Counted from the stretch's first letter, positions 1-11,655 are shown. The stretch is DNA of 64,000 nt from Gigaspora rosea (GCA_003550325.1 QKWP01000106.1:445027-509026); one strand, 5' to 3'. Notes: a model not told the origin generated them from the letters alone. Program-made: numbers and translations.

Positions 1-1903
1 ATTACATGCATTGTGGGCGGGTCCTCGAAACTTACCTGTTATATGACAGTGGTCCCAGACCTTATTATTCTCTTCATCAAATTTATCTTTACAAATCCAA
101 CAGGTATTTGCTTTAGCAAATTTTTTCTTGTCTTCCTTAGTCTCAATTCGGTCATGCTTAATAGCCAAGACCTTATTGATTTGACCAACTCCTTATTGAT
201 TCTCCGGACAAATTCTTGTGTAGCATTTTCTCCCTGATATAGGAAAGGCCCCTATACATCTCTAGTATCAATCCAATGAACTAGATAACAAAAGCTATTG
301 GCTTTTTGCTCGGCAAGTTTTCGCATTTGTCCTCCATATTCTTCGTTGCATTTCTTGTTGTCTGCCTCGAAGTCAGCTATAATTACACATGGGGCATTAA
401 TCACCCAGGTGTAATTTTTAAACTTTTCAAAATCATTAACACCTTTGATGGGTAATTTGACTTCTTGAGTTGCTTCCCCCAAACTGAAACAGTGCTCTCG
501 ATAATGATCTAAAGCCTTTATTGTAGAAAAACTTTGAGTGCATTTTCTACAAATATATCTTTTACCATGATGAGCGATATCTCTAAAAACTAGCCTATTT
601 ATATTCTTAATCCAAAGAAAATAGTTTTTTTGTCCGTACTTGTTATCCTCAGATTTGGTAATATTTGTAAGAGCTAAAAGGTCAATAATATGGCGTCTTT
701 TATAGTTTTTGCTAGCTATTACTGCTTTAGGGGTTCCTGTTTCTTCTTTCCATTCCCAGACATTAATAGAAATATCTGGATTCATTTTCTCAATCTTGTT
801 AAATATACGGGAACAAACTGGAGTAGGCATAGAAATTCCATCGAGCTTAACTTTATCTAAATAGGGCTTGTATTTTGTAGCTCGAAAGATTCATTCAAGA
901 TGTTCTGTATATCCATCCTGATAAGCAAAGTATGCTCCTAATGCCCCTTGAAGATATTTTTCAGATAATGTATTGGTTTCTGAATCGACTAAACCTTTAT
1001 TATCTGGATTAATAGTGCACTTTGTATTGGCGAGCTTTTTAGGAGTAGGAATATAGGAACCTCCATTAGTTCGACGGTAGGTATAGGATTCAATAAATAT
1101 ATTTTCTATTCTAGGAAGAATTTTACCAGACTCCTCTTTTAAGTGATTCTCAATTTGTATATCAATTTCTCCTACAGATTGAAATCAATATGGGTCTATA
1201 TCATTTTCTGAAAGAAGAATATATTGTTTTCCTCTATGATATGAATGGGTTAGACTAAGTTCATAATTTACTTTGTCCATAGCATCACCTTCTCCTTTAT
1301 ATTTATATTTTGCATATGTGCTTTCTGTAACTAATGATGTTTTTATTTGGTCCTTTTTGTAGAGCTCTTCTTTGAGTATATTGGTAATTGCTTTGCGTAT
1401 TGAGGCCATGAGTTGGGGCATATATGGGGCATCGGCATATGCTGTTTGATTGTCTTGCTGTTTATTAAAAGCATATGCTGGATTATTGTCTGCTGGAATT
1501 TTTCCTTCCTACACGGACATATTTTTGAGACTTTTATGTGGTCTGGCTGGGTCATAACTTTTTTCCACAAATACTATATCATTCTCTTGGACTTTATTCT
1601 GCTCAGAGGATATTTCTTCTTTATAGGCTTGGGTCGTCGGGCCTGAGCCGGCTTCTTGAACTTGGGCCCCTTTTTGAACTTTGTTCTGTGAGGGAGAGAC
1701 TTGGATTGCTGAGTTTGAACCAGATTTAGAAATGAGAGGTAGCCCCTGATTGGATACTTGGGTTCAGGCAAATGGTATATTGCATTGTTTTTTTTGCTTT
1801 TATAATGCTTGCGAAGTTTTTCTGATCTTGTAAAAGTATATCTACAACAAGCACATGTACGATTTTTTTTATCACTTCTAGGCATGATATTATTAAGTCT
1901 CAC
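1..1903 (-). mobile_element. Polinton/Maverick-type element, polymerase N-terminal region (fossil)
   Basis: This is a decayed piece of a Polinton/Maverick-like element read on the minus strand and continuing past the left edge. Visible parts, in coding order, are a C2H2-like zinc finger near 1800-1870, a lysine-rich linker, a conserved unassigned segment around 1185-1421, a second zinc finger around 500-560 (CRKCTQSF...HYREHC), the exonuclease motif region of a protein-primed family B DNA polymerase (IIADFEADNKK, near 370), and close to the edge a CWIC...DHCH...RGPAH zinc-binding block of the kind these polymerases carry. The element is clearly broken, with several interruptions in the part seen, so it is old. 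No capsid-type gene and no terminal repeat lies in the window. The family call rests on the DFEA motif followed by the DHCH block. Confidence 0.8.
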
Positions 1904-2030
1904 CTGTTAATATATTGGGTAAACTTTTGTTTAAATAAAAATATTTATCCTTAATTAATATATTATATTGGTCACTTTTTATAATATATATAGTTTTATT
2001 TAATTAATTTTTTGGGCTCAGAAGCTAGAA

Positions 2031-2216
2031 CTCACCTCTGATCAGATAAGTCTCACCTCGGATAAGAATCACCTCTGATCAGATAAGTCTCACCCCTCGG
2101 ATTGGATAAGTCTCACCTCTGATCAGATAAGTCTCACCTCTGATCGGATAAGTCTCACCCCTAATAGCTAAATCTCACCACTGATCGGATAAGTCTCACC
2201 CTTAATAGCTAAATTC
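2031..2216. repeat. Minisatellite of about 21-28 bp units
   Basis: The motif ctcacctctgatcagataag recurs about eight times with variable spacing. Some units read gatcggataag and the last ones include aatagcta. The units are imperfect, so the array is not freshly expanded. It lies just outside the Polinton fossil and may belong to its margin or to unrelated DNA. Confidence 0.85.
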
Positions 2217-2650
2217 TATCTTTATGAAGTAGGACTTAGCATTTTTTGTCCTTTGCTAGATAGTAATGAATCGCTTTTTGAATTAATTCTAGGATAATAT
2301 AGAAAATAGTATGCGTATTAGGCTTGAATGGGCCTGCAGAGAAGCACACTCGGACACTTCAGTCCTTGGTGCTCTCTGCTCATTTCAAGGGCAAGCAATA
2401 TATCATAATCTTTTGTTATCTTTTTTGGGGTTAAAAACATAGCCAGAGCGTTAACAAAGACTATGTACTCCTTAAAGTTGGAAGCCCAAATTTAGGAGTA
2501 AGGAGAGTAAGTTAACAGGATCTGGTTCTTGCATAATTTAGAGCTTGAATTTGATAAATGATTAAATATATCTAGAAGAGCTTGTAAAGGGGGTAAGGAA
2601 CCTATTCTGGATACATTTACGGAATTCTGTCCTAGAACTCTTGTTTTCAC
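2217..2650. other. Non-coding stretch, nothing recognised
   Basis: There are no convincing reading frames, inverted repeats or RNA genes. The short open frame on the minus strand (2492-2689) shows no domain and I do not treat it as a gene. Confidence 0.5.
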
Positions 2651-3600
2651 CCTACTTCTAACCCTAGTCTGTTTTTTATTTTGTACCATGTTTCAGATAT
2701 ATCTGTACTATATAAATTCTGAAATCATTAAACTCATTATAAGATAGATAAATATGATCTTAATTAATTATTGTGACGGCTGATGCTGATTTTGGCTGAT
2801 GCTGAAGATCACATGACTTTTTGGTCTGGAAATTGCCGATCGGGAAGATCAGGAAATTTCAAAACAAACAGTCATTTGCCAAAAATTGCAAATTTCGTGC
2901 ACTAACAAAAATTTTCCCTAAACAATTTTACTACATGACCTTCTATCCTTCTAAATTCTAGTCACTAACCCTAACATAAATGAACTTAAAGAATTTTACA
3001 TTGGTACGTGGTTTTTGATGATGATACTGAACTTATCTTCGTTTAAGTTAGGGTTAATAATTACAATATGGTCAAATGTTAGTAGGCGTATTAGCAAAAT
3101 TGTTCAAGGAAAGCTTTTTGTTAGAACACTAAAGGTTGTTTCTTATGCAGATTTTTGTGTTACAACCGATTTATGGCAGAACGAATGTTTGTTTTGAAAT
3201 TTCCCGATCTTCCCGATCTGCAATTTCCGGACCAAATTGTCACATGATATTCAACATCAGCCAAAATCAGCATTAGCCGTCACAATTATTATTGATTCTG
3301 GCTTTGCTGTAATGCATCAAAGAAAAATGAAACTTGGCAAACATGTAGGAATAGTACATATATAAAATGGATAATAAAAAAAATTATAATGATAACAGAT
3401 AAGTATGCATACAGTGGTAAATATTAAATTAAGCATACATATATTTTCTGAATTTCTTACAGTTAGAATATATAGTTTCTACATATAATCATATTTCATG
3501 TATACTTCATATATGCAACTTATGATATGCATAGCGATAATTATACTTTTCGTTAATAATATTGAACAGAAAAAATGACATAAACTCTTGAGACATATTA
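2651..3600. repeat. Dispersed repeat, copy A (interrupted by a MITE)
   Basis: The segments 2651-2772 and about 3286-3600 together match 25413-25845 almost base for base. Shared stretches include tgaactcattataagat-type sequence, atgaaacttggcaa and cttatgatatgcatagcgat. Copy A is interrupted by a 0.5-kb insertion that copy B lacks. The repeat itself has no coding capacity that I can see, so it is probably an old non-coding transposon fragment. Confidence 0.85.
2771..3285. mobile_element. MITE with about 100-bp terminal inverted repeats
   Basis: The left end gtgacggctgatgctgattt and the right end aaaatcagcattagccgtcac are inverted copies. The similarity continues inward for about 100 bp through gatcgggaagatc and gaaatttcaaaacaaac. 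The empty site in the sister repeat near 25524 shows the insertion directly. Depending on where the TIR is taken to start, the target duplication is TTA (3 bp, PIF/Harbinger-like), ATTAT (5 bp) or AATTATT (7 bp). The interior has no convincing gene. A short frame at 3015-3197 contains TTDLWQ, faintly like an hAT core, but this is too little to assign. Confidence 0.88.
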
Positions 3601-3620
3601 TCTATAGTTTAAAATATTTA

Positions 3621-3838
3621 GAATCACGTGTTGAAAGACCCTATTGTGCCAAATTATCATTGTTAATTTCTAACCAGATCAGTCCGAATACTATAAAAAT
3701 ACAAAACACGTAATTTAACCAATTATTGTTATTTTCTAACTGGATCAGTCCAAATACATATATACAATTGAATCACGTGTTAGAATACCTATGGTTTATT
3801 GTTAATTTCTAAACAGATCAGTCTGAATACCAAAAAAA
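3621..3838. repeat. Degenerate tandem repeat with gatcagtc(c/t)gaata core
   Basis: Three imperfect copies of a unit containing ttgttaatttctaaccagatcagtccgaata-like sequence follow each other. Related sequence (aatttaaccaattattg, agattagtctaaatta) resumes at 4815-4925. The tandem block was therefore split by the element at 3840-4812. Confidence 0.65.
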
Positions 3839-3839
3839 A

Positions 3840-4812
3840 CGGAGAAACTTAACCTATACCCTGGGGTATAGGGTCTTATCCTGTGTTTGTCATGTAACTA
3901 TATTTATAAACTGATTAACGTAGAATTGCATGTTTTATCCATCGTTGTTTTTGTGGCGCCTTTGTTGCTTTCGTCGTCATTGTGCGGTGTTTTTTTTTGT
4001 GCTTCATGCAGTGCTTTTGTTGCTCTTTTGTAGTGCTTTTTTTATCGTTTGGTGTTTTTGGTTGTCGTTTGGTGGTGCCTTTGGTCATTGTTTGGTGCCT
4101 TTGTCGTCGTTTGATGCTTTGTTCGTCGTTTGGTAGTGCCTTTGGTCATGCTTTTTGTCGTACTTACGTTGTAGTTTGGTGGTATTTTTGGTCGTAGTTT
4201 GGTGGTGCTTTTGGTCGTAGTTTGGTGGTGCTTTTGGTCATCGTTTGTTGGTGCTTTTGGTCATCGTTTGTTGGTGCTTAGATCGTCGTTGGGTAGAGTN
4301 TTTGGTCGTAGTTTGGTGGTGCTTTTGGTCATCGTTTGTTGGTGCTTTTGGTCATCGTTTGTTGGTGCTTAGATCGTCGTTGGGTAGAGTTTTTGATCGT
4401 CATTTGGCGGTGCCTTCAGTTGTCGTTTAGTGGTGCTTTACGTTGTTTGGTGGTGCTTTTGGTTGTAGATTGGTGGTGCTTTGATCGTCATTTGTTGGTG
4501 GTTTTGGTCGTTATTTTTGGTGGTACTTTCATTGTTGCTTGATATTTTTGATTGTTATTTGCTAGTGTTTTTGGTCGTTTGTCTTGCTAGGTTTTTTGTT
4601 GTTGATTTTGATTTTTTTATCTTTATTTTTTTTTTTTGTAATTTTCACTACTTGTAGTTTTTTTAATAATAAATTATCTTTAATACATATAATAAAAAAA
4701 AACTTAGAATTTTTTTAAATTTGGACCAATCATATTTGGGCAGTACAGGATAAATTCCATACCCCCAGGCACAGGATAAAAGCCTCTACCCTGGGTACAG
4801 GATAAGGACGCT
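3840..4812. mobile_element. Non-coding insertion carrying a G/T-rich minisatellite
   Basis: The insertion is bounded by similar A-rich sites (caaaaaaa at 3831-3839 and caaaaaat at 4813-4820), and the flanks would rejoin the split tandem repeat. Both ends carry inverted ttatcctgt/acaggataa motifs and accctggg blocks (near 3855-3885 and 4738-4805), as in subterminal repeats of a MITE. No transposase is present. Its family is unknown. Confidence 0.55.
3930..4620. repeat. 24-bp G/T-rich minisatellite
   Basis: The basic unit is of the form tttggtggtgcttttggtcg plus agt or tcg, 24 bp, so it stays open in several frames and produces low-complexity Val/Trp/Cys/Phe-rich frames that are not real proteins. 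A longer segment (about 4245-4299) is repeated at about 4336-4390 as a higher-order unit. One undetermined base (n) sits at 4300 inside the array, a sign that read depth or assembly was uncertain here. Confidence 0.9.
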
Positions 4813-4929
4813 CAAAAAATACAAGGTAACACATAATTTAACCAATTATTGTTTGAATAACAAAAAATACAAAGTATGTGTAATTTAACTGATTATTGTA
4901 CCAGATTAGTCTAAATTAAAATCAGTGAA

Positions 4930-5223
4930 ATTTAAATAATTTTTTCTAATTAATTCGTGATCCGCCTACAGATCAGAAAAATTACTATGTATATTATATA
5001 TAATAGCAGGGATAATCAACTTACCAAGTTAGAATCTGTCACTGTCACTTAACTCAACTGCCTCTACGAAGAAAAAGCACTAGCAAAAGCTTTTTTTAAA
5101 AACATTATCAACGTTTTAAACAGAATAATAATACTACAAAAAAAATAATTATAATAATATATATATTTATATATATACACATACATATAAGTAGTTAAAG
5201 TTTAGTAAAAAGTAATTTTTTAA
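4930..5223. other. AT-rich leader before the 5224 gene
   Basis: This is AT-rich sequence with a short (ta)n-type stretch at about 5150-5180. It holds no recognisable feature except that it lies directly upstream of the ATG at 5224. Confidence 0.4.
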
Positions 5224-6178
5224 ATGACAAAACGTAAGAAATATGCAATCACCTTAATTTCTCATGGCCACTTGGCCAAAGATTTACATTTTGGACCTTT
5301 TTGTCATAACTGGTGGATTTTAAGTCCATCAAAAAAAATTAATAACCCTTGTTTTCTTTATCCTATTCATATCCAATCTAAACTTTTAGTAACTTTAAAT
5401 GAACACTATTTTATTATCGAGGTTGGACAATTAGAATCGGAACTTGGACCACATCCAAGTTATATTTGTAAGTGTGATGGTATTCAAAGTGAGATTTGTA
5501 GAACACCTAGTATGGCTATTACAACAGTATATCAAAATATTTTTCAAAAAAACCCAATTTTTTGGGAACAGAAATCATAGGTTACGATTTGCCTGAAATT
5601 GTTCAAGAGTATGTTCATGAATTGCTGTTTCAAGTTTTCAATTATTCTTTTAATAAATTACGAATATGGATACTTGAAGTTGGGAAATCAAACAATAAAA
5701 AACTCAACTTTGCTGGGTTTGGATTCAAGTCTGCATTTATTTACTCATATAATAGGCAACATAGCATTTTTTATCAAGAAGTAGAATTTAATGAATGTAA
5801 AATTACAATATATATGGAAGGAAATAAGGTTCATGAAATGTTTATTGGTTGTGATCCAAATTCTGTCTGGAATCAAGTTGGCTATTTAAAACAGTTTAGT
5901 GGTTATCAGCTTTTTGGACTTGATAATCAATACGTTTAAAATCTTATCCAAAATATCTGTGTTCCTACATGTTCATTATCAGATTGGGCCAATGAACATT
6001 TAATGACATTGGTGTATAATTATCATCTTAAACGACATACTAGCACACAGGTTAACTGGAAAAAACTGTTACAAGACTGGGTATTACATGAAAATACTAT
6101 TATTGAATTACAGTTGGCTTTACGAAATTTATATCAGAAGGCCTATGTAATGAGTGATCGTGAATATCGGGCCTGGTA
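5224..6178 (+). pseudogene. DDE transposase-like gene, N-terminal region (decayed)
   Basis: This is the N-terminal part of a gene whose remaining pieces follow to about 9600. The ATG at 5224 opens a frame starting MTKRKKYAITLIS, with a cysteine pair (ICKC) and the segment GPHPSYICKCDGIQSEIC. A frameshift near 5560 leads into a second frame with GTEIIGYDL, a beta-rich middle (FAGFGFKSAFIY) and FSGYQLFGL. A stop at 5937-5939 is followed by further open sequence in the same style (LSDWANEHLMTLVYNYHL) to about 6178. I recall this protein family as multicopy in Rhizophagus-type genomes but know no proven function for the N-terminal part. Its role as the DNA-binding or regulatory half of a transposase is inference from the DDE core downstream. 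Confidence 0.6.
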
Positions 6179-6360
6179 ATCTTTGTTGAGATATGTCAGT
6201 TGAGTAGAAATAATACCATTTGAAAAAAATGAGTCAGAAGTATGTAATAATAGGGTTTTTTTGTTTTATTTTTTAAAAAAAAATCACGAATTGGTGTACT
6301 TTATTTTAATGTCTTTTAAGAAATTCAACTAAATATTTATTTATTTTATTTTACAGTTTA

Positions 6361-8320
6361 GATTTTGGTCAAGATCGACCAATCCAAATGCGAATAAAGT
6401 TTTATTAATGACATTAAATACTTTTGGATTTTTGAATCCAATACTGAAACATTTCAAAAATAATTCCAAACTTTTTGGCAATGTTTTAAGAATTATTTGG
6501 ATGTTAATCCATGTGGGGATAATGGCAAATGTAATATTCTATCTGTTATCGCAAATGCATTCTCATATGAAGAAATTAATAAAAACCTTAAGGTTAGTTT
6601 TAGAATTTTTTTTTATAACCTTTGTTATAAAACCTAAGGACGCCATTGATGTACAATATTTTAGAATTAAATTGTAAAAAATAAATAAAGCATTCATTGA
6701 ATCTAATCATTATTCTAAATTGTATTATTTAGGTTTCAAATGATACTATAATCGCTGCTAGAAAATATGCGCATGTTTGTGGCCCCGGAGGACGAATTAA
6801 AAACAAACCTGTAATCACATATAAAAAAATGTCAGCTGAAAAACAGGAACAAATTCGACAATTTCTAACAAACAAAGAAAATGTAATCATGAGCTTGTAT
6901 AAAACTGATTCCGTAACCAATGAGCCTGTTTATTATCTAAAAGATTACAATAATGTGCTGTGGGAGCGGTTCTATGAAGAATATCAGAAAGGTATGAAGC
7001 GTACAAGTTTTTATGCGCATTTGGAAGGAAATCAGTATATATACCGTGAAAATTTGGGGGTCTTTGTCAAACTAGTTCGAAATATGGGTACGATACTTTT
7101 GACGAAATTAGTGAATATATACGAGATAATGTAAAATGCCATTATATTCAGGTAAGTAGACAAGTAGGTAATAAGAAATTATAGAGGAATTAAAATGTCA
7201 GGTAATAGAAAATAAAATAGACGAATAAGAGATATTTATTGCTTTAGAAAAATCTGAACTAATGCATCATGGCATCGTTAGACTCAATCTGTAACAATCA
7301 GATAAGTAACTTACCAAATTACTATTATTAATTATTCATTATTCAAATAAATCAATTTATTAGACATAGCTCTTTGAAAATTGTGAAAAATTACGACAAT
7401 TTTTAAAACGCGAATACAAATTACATATTCATATAATAGCTAAAGGAACAACATCTCACAACGCCTGCGTTAATCATTGCTTATTATATGCATTTGGAGA
7501 ATGTTGCCAACCTCATTCCTGCACCTGTAATGAATGTAACACTATATTTGATTTTTTTGTTGAATTGAAAAATAATTCTGAAGAAGATGTGCATGAGCAA
7601 TTAGCTGAATTGCAAGATCATCTATATTATTATATGGCTCACCAGACTCGCAAAGTCTATTTAAATAGACAGTTCAATGCAAATCTATTAGATTTGAATG
7701 AAAATAAAGCTCTAATTATTGTAGATTACAAGATGAAAATATTACCCAGATCGGCTAGAGAAACAAAGCAAGATTGGTTTGGGAAAATGGGTGGACACTT
7801 CATATAGTGTTAGTATATACATATAATAATTCAACAAAGTTAAAAGTTCAGGCATTTGATCACTGTTCTGCAGATATGCGACAGGGTTCATGGTTTACTG
7901 CTTCATCTCTTCACGCAGTAATGGAAGTATTAAAAGATAAAATAAAGTCAGTAATTGTTATGTCAGATAATGGTAGTTATTACCATAATGCAGCTCTTAT
8001 GATAATTATGAGTTATTGGAACAAATGGTATGGAATTCAAGTAGACAAATAGGTATTTTTGGAGGCTGGAGAGGCCAAAACCACGATTGACTCACACCAT
8101 ACTCAGGTAATAAAAATAATCTCTTACATTCAATTAATATTTTTTTGCAACATAGTTTCTAACTTACTCAATTTATTCAGATATCTCATGCCATCAATTG
8201 CTATGTAGTTTAGGGTTTGATCTTGCCAAAGGCCATGATATATAAAACGCCATTCAAAATATTTGTGGCACCTTTGTGGCGAATTTAAATCTAATTTGAA
8301 ATAGAGGTCAGTTTTTAAAT
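6361..8320 (+). pseudogene. DDE transposase-like gene, central catalytic region (decayed)
   Basis: This is the middle of the gene beginning at 5224. A likely intron (GT at about 6591, AG at about 6732) leads into VSNDTIIAARKYAH and then MSAEKQEQIRQFL, a helical segment ending KGMKRTSFYAHL...YIYRENLG that resembles a transposase DNA-binding helix bundle. After a Cys-rich stretch (GECCQPHSCTCNEC) comes a candidate DDE core: IIVDYKMKILPRSARET (first Asp), VIVMSDNGSYYHNA (second Asp), then FLEAGEAKTTIDSHHTQ (Glu). The block ends near GFDLAKGHDI. Several stops and frame changes separate these parts, so the copy is dead. The triad assignment is inferred from motif order and spacing, and I cannot name the superfamily. 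Confidence 0.65.
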
Positions 8321-8649
8321 ATAAAAGTATGTTACATTATTGGCAAAAATTGTTGAATAACAGTAATTTTGCAAATGAGCACATGCCGCAAAGCAGCATG
8401 TATAGCAAATAATTTGTCAAATTATCATATTTGACAATTTGCCCAATAATGGTGTTATCCAGCAATTTATGATCATTTTTGATTACGTTGCAATACATGA
8501 AAAAAATAAAAAGAAAAATTTTTATAATCATAGGAGTTTGTCAGATAAAATATTTGTATAATTTAGAGTACTTTTTAAGGATGTAACGTTTTATAAGCAA
8601 TAAATAAAGATTGTTCCTATTTTTAAAGATTTTAATGTTACTGCTAATA

Positions 8650-9600
8650 TAATTAGGTAGTAGAAAAAATTCTTTACCCGGCAATTCAAATTGGTTTGAG
8701 TGGCAATGGCCCACTAAAAGAAAGTTTGCTGGATGTATTTTGGCACGTGCTATCCCTAATATCGGGAATTGGAATGTATTTTCACCCTCAGACTTAGAAA
8801 AATTATGCAAAAAGAATATTTGTAAACCCAATCCAGAGATTTTTACTCATACCATGCCTTGCTCTGACTGGAAGATACCCATTCCGAATGCTATACGCAA
8901 GTTTTTGTTTATTAAAATGTGTCAATATTTATTTATTCGAATAGTAATCAAATTTTCATTAGACCTTAATCCAACATGTCTTAATAAACGAAATTTGATA
9001 AAAGAAATAAACTTGAGAGGGATAGAGGCAACCGAAAAAGAAAACAGAAACACACTAGTATCAAATTTGGAAACCTAGCTAGAAAATGATATCAAAAATG
9101 CTAAACTAGGTAAACAACTTGTTATAATAATCTTGTTACTAATTGTGTAGTTATAATCTAATCATTTACCATATAGATCGTGATGTAAGCCCTGGTATTT
9201 TGGTTGAAAAAACCAACATAAGTAATGACAGGTATGATAAAAATGTCTAATTCAGCATTTTAATATATACTTATATTGATTAAATCTAGGTTGAGTACTG
9301 TAAAATTCCATTATCGTCGGGGTGGGCATTAAAAGAGAAGCAAAAATATGGAAAAAAGGGAACAGGAAAAAGAATCACAAAACAAGTAAGAAGAATATTA
9401 GAAGGATACTTTTTAGCTGGTAATGCAAACAAAAGTGATCATTATACTGCGCAAGATATGTATGAATCTCTTTAGCAAAGGGTGCTTGAAGGTGATATTG
9501 AGGCTGAAGCTGTTCCAAAAGTATCTACTATTCAAAACTGGATAGGTCATTATACCCATTAACATCGTGAGAATACAGCTCAAATAGCAATTCTAGAATA
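8650..9600 (+). pseudogene. DDE transposase-like gene, C-terminal region (decayed)
   Basis: These are the C-terminal remnants of the gene beginning at 5224. The stretch at 8680-9078 reads FEWQWPTKRKFAGC...IPNIGNWNVFSPSDLEKLC and continues through MPCSDWKIPIP. A last block at about 9320-9600 reads GWALKEKQKYGKKG, ITKQVRRILEGYFLAGNANKS and VPKVSTIQNWIGHY, a basic and helical tail that could bind DNA. Stops interrupt it at several points. The extent (about 4.4 kb from 5224) fits one large gene with introns. I saw no terminal inverted repeats around it, so whether it is a transposon or a domesticated relative is open. Confidence 0.6.
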
Positions 9601-10633
9601 GTATAAATTGTAATACGAAACTCTTAGTAATAAAGTTTATATAGTCTTTACATAAAATAATAATTCCTAGAGATATTAAGGTCCTGTTTTTTGTTTTTTT
9701 TTATTCTCTTAAAAAATAAGATCAAAAAAATAAATCGTAATATCTCTACAAGTGAATCTTGATATAAGAAAGTTACTGGATTCAGTCAAAACCTTTCTTA
9801 TCTTATGTCAAGAGTTCGTTTTTGGTTGGGGCGTTCATAATCCGTTTAAATTTTTGTCTTGGTCACTCCCTTATATCGATTGCAAGTTCTATTATTATAG
9901 TAAAATGCACAAAATAGTGTAATTGCGAATCAGTTTTTATCTTAGAATCTGGCGTTGTCAGCAAATAACTTTTGTTTATATATATTAACTAAGCAAAAAA
10001 ATTAAACTGCACATTCTTGGGGCTTTTATGTATATGTTCTGTTATAAAATTTATATGAAAAAGCCTTTTCTTTGGTAGTATTATTTTATGCCTAAAAATC
10101 GCAATCGGCTAGACTTTTTTAAATGATCTACAAAATTTTACCCTACATGATACTAACTATTTTCATCGATTTGGAGGTGAATCACAAAATAAATATTTTA
10201 ACTGTATTTTATTTTCTACCAAATAATAATTATTTAGTTGTAGTTAGCTCAAATGGATTTTTGAGAACGAATTGGTTTGTTTATCTAATATGTAAATCAA
10301 TAGATTTATGTAAACTGAATTAATAAAGTAAACACTTATAATAAATGTTTTTTATTATAGTGTACCAACTACAATATTAACTTCTGGCAATTTGTCAGAT
10401 GGTTTAAACGTATTAAGAAACCTCTAGATATTTCATAGGTTTGTGATATTAGAACCTAATTGGTAAAGTATTTCAAAAGTTACCTTCATATCCTTTTTTT
10501 TTATAACCTTTGGCATAAAGCCTAAGGATGCCATTGGCATACAATCATTATGTCCTTTTTTTAAGTGACCCTATAGGTGATATATGATTGAAGTATACGT
10601 ACAAATTCATAGCTAATCAAAGCATAATAGTAG
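9601..10633. other. Non-coding stretch with small hairpins
   Basis: There is no gene here. A hairpin-like pair (agagatatt near 9672, aatatctct near 9740) frames about 80 bp. The stretch at 10494-10545 (ataacctttggcataaagcc, then taaggatgccattg) resembles 6608-6660 inside the DDE-like gene, so a short dispersed repeat is present at both. Confidence 0.5.
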
Positions 10634-11092
10634 CATATGGGCTGATTTATGGAATTGCCAATAACTTTTGATATACTAATCTATTTTTAATAATTTTATT
10701 ACCAAAATGTTGGTCTCGATGAGACAGTTCTAATGAATCCAAAATCATCAAAATCCAATCACAGGATCTCAAGATAATTAAGATTTTGTATAATTTTATA
10801 TTAACTTTTACTATGTAGACAATCAACATATGGATTGGTTTTCATATATGAAACCAATCCATACGTTGATTGTCTATATAGTAAAACCAATCCATACGTT
10901 GATTGTCTACATAGTAAAAGTTAATAGTAAAATTATACAAAGCTTAATTATCTTGGGATTCTGTAATTGGATTTTGATGATTTTGGATTCATTAAAACCA
11001 TCTCATCGAGACCAACATTTTGGTAATAAAAATATTCAAAAATAGATTAGTATATCAAAAGTTATTAGCAATTCCATAAATCAGCCCATATG
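10634..11092. mobile_element. Foldback element, two arms of about 205-250 bp
   Basis: The left arm begins catatgggctgatttatgg and the right arm ends ccataaatcagcccatatg. The arms pair through their whole length around a centre near 10841. The right arm has an extra internal copy of a 33-bp piece (accaatccatacgttgattg and following). Each arm contains a short palindrome of the type gtctcgatgagac with flanking accaaaatg and ccaaaatcatcaaaatcc. The same block lies in the MULE terminal repeats at 32010-32110 and 37615-37720, so this is probably a non-autonomous relative of that MULE. Confidence 0.85.
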
Positions 11093-11414
11093 GTTAATCA
11101 AATAATTATAGTAGTTTATTAAAGCATAATAGTGGGTCATTAAAAATGGCATAATTATTTGAAAGTTAGTAAATGAATCAATTAGAAAGTACAATATAAT
11201 TAATACCAAAAATATTTATATGCTTTTGTTATAAATATTGACTTGATTATAATAATAAAGTTACTTATCTAATAATGCCTTTGTATGATCTCTGAGTTTT
11301 CTGCATTCACTTGACTTTTGAATTAGGGTGGTCGTGATACTATATTAATTATAGTTATTAATAGCAATTTTTAATAAAACTTGATTGATTTAAAATTATT
11401 TTTTATCTAACTAT
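11093..11414. other. Non-coding AT-rich stretch
   Basis: I see no gene, RNA or clear repeat here beyond a partial resemblance of 11093-11140 (aaagcataatag) to the left flank of the foldback element at 10613-10632. Confidence 0.4.
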
Positions 11415-11655
11415 TTGGGATCTTTGCTAGGAAAATCAACCTTCGGGATTTTCCAATTTGGAAAACTAAAACCAGGATGCCAGTTCTTATTCATAAGTAA
11501 ATTATCTTTTTTACTTTACTGATTCAGCAATTTATTTAATAAACTATCAAAGAAGTGATTTATATATGAATAAGAACTGGCATTCTGATTTAAGCTTTTC
11601 CGAATTAGCTCAATCAGAAAATCCCAAATAGTTATTTTCTAGCAAAGATCCCATT
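11415..11655. mobile_element. MITE with about 85-bp inverted repeats
   Basis: The left end gggatctttgctaggaaaat and the right end ctagcaaagatccc are inverted copies. The pairing continues to gccagttcttattcata on the left and tatgaataagaactggc on the right. Short attt sequences on both sides could be a small target duplication. It is non-coding. Confidence 0.8.

Noticed and set aside
3015-3197. Possible hAT transposase relic (TTDLWQ) inside the MITE
   Set aside because: Only six residues fit, and the target duplication (3, 5 or 7 bp) does not match the 8 bp of hAT.
3930-4542. Long open frames (Val/Phe/Trp/Cys-rich) in the G/T-rich array
   Set aside because: They follow from a 24-bp tandem repeat that lacks stops in several frames. 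No domain, start context or splice signals are present.
10123-10323. Short hydrophobic open frame as a gene
   Set aside because: No domain, low complexity, and no supporting context.
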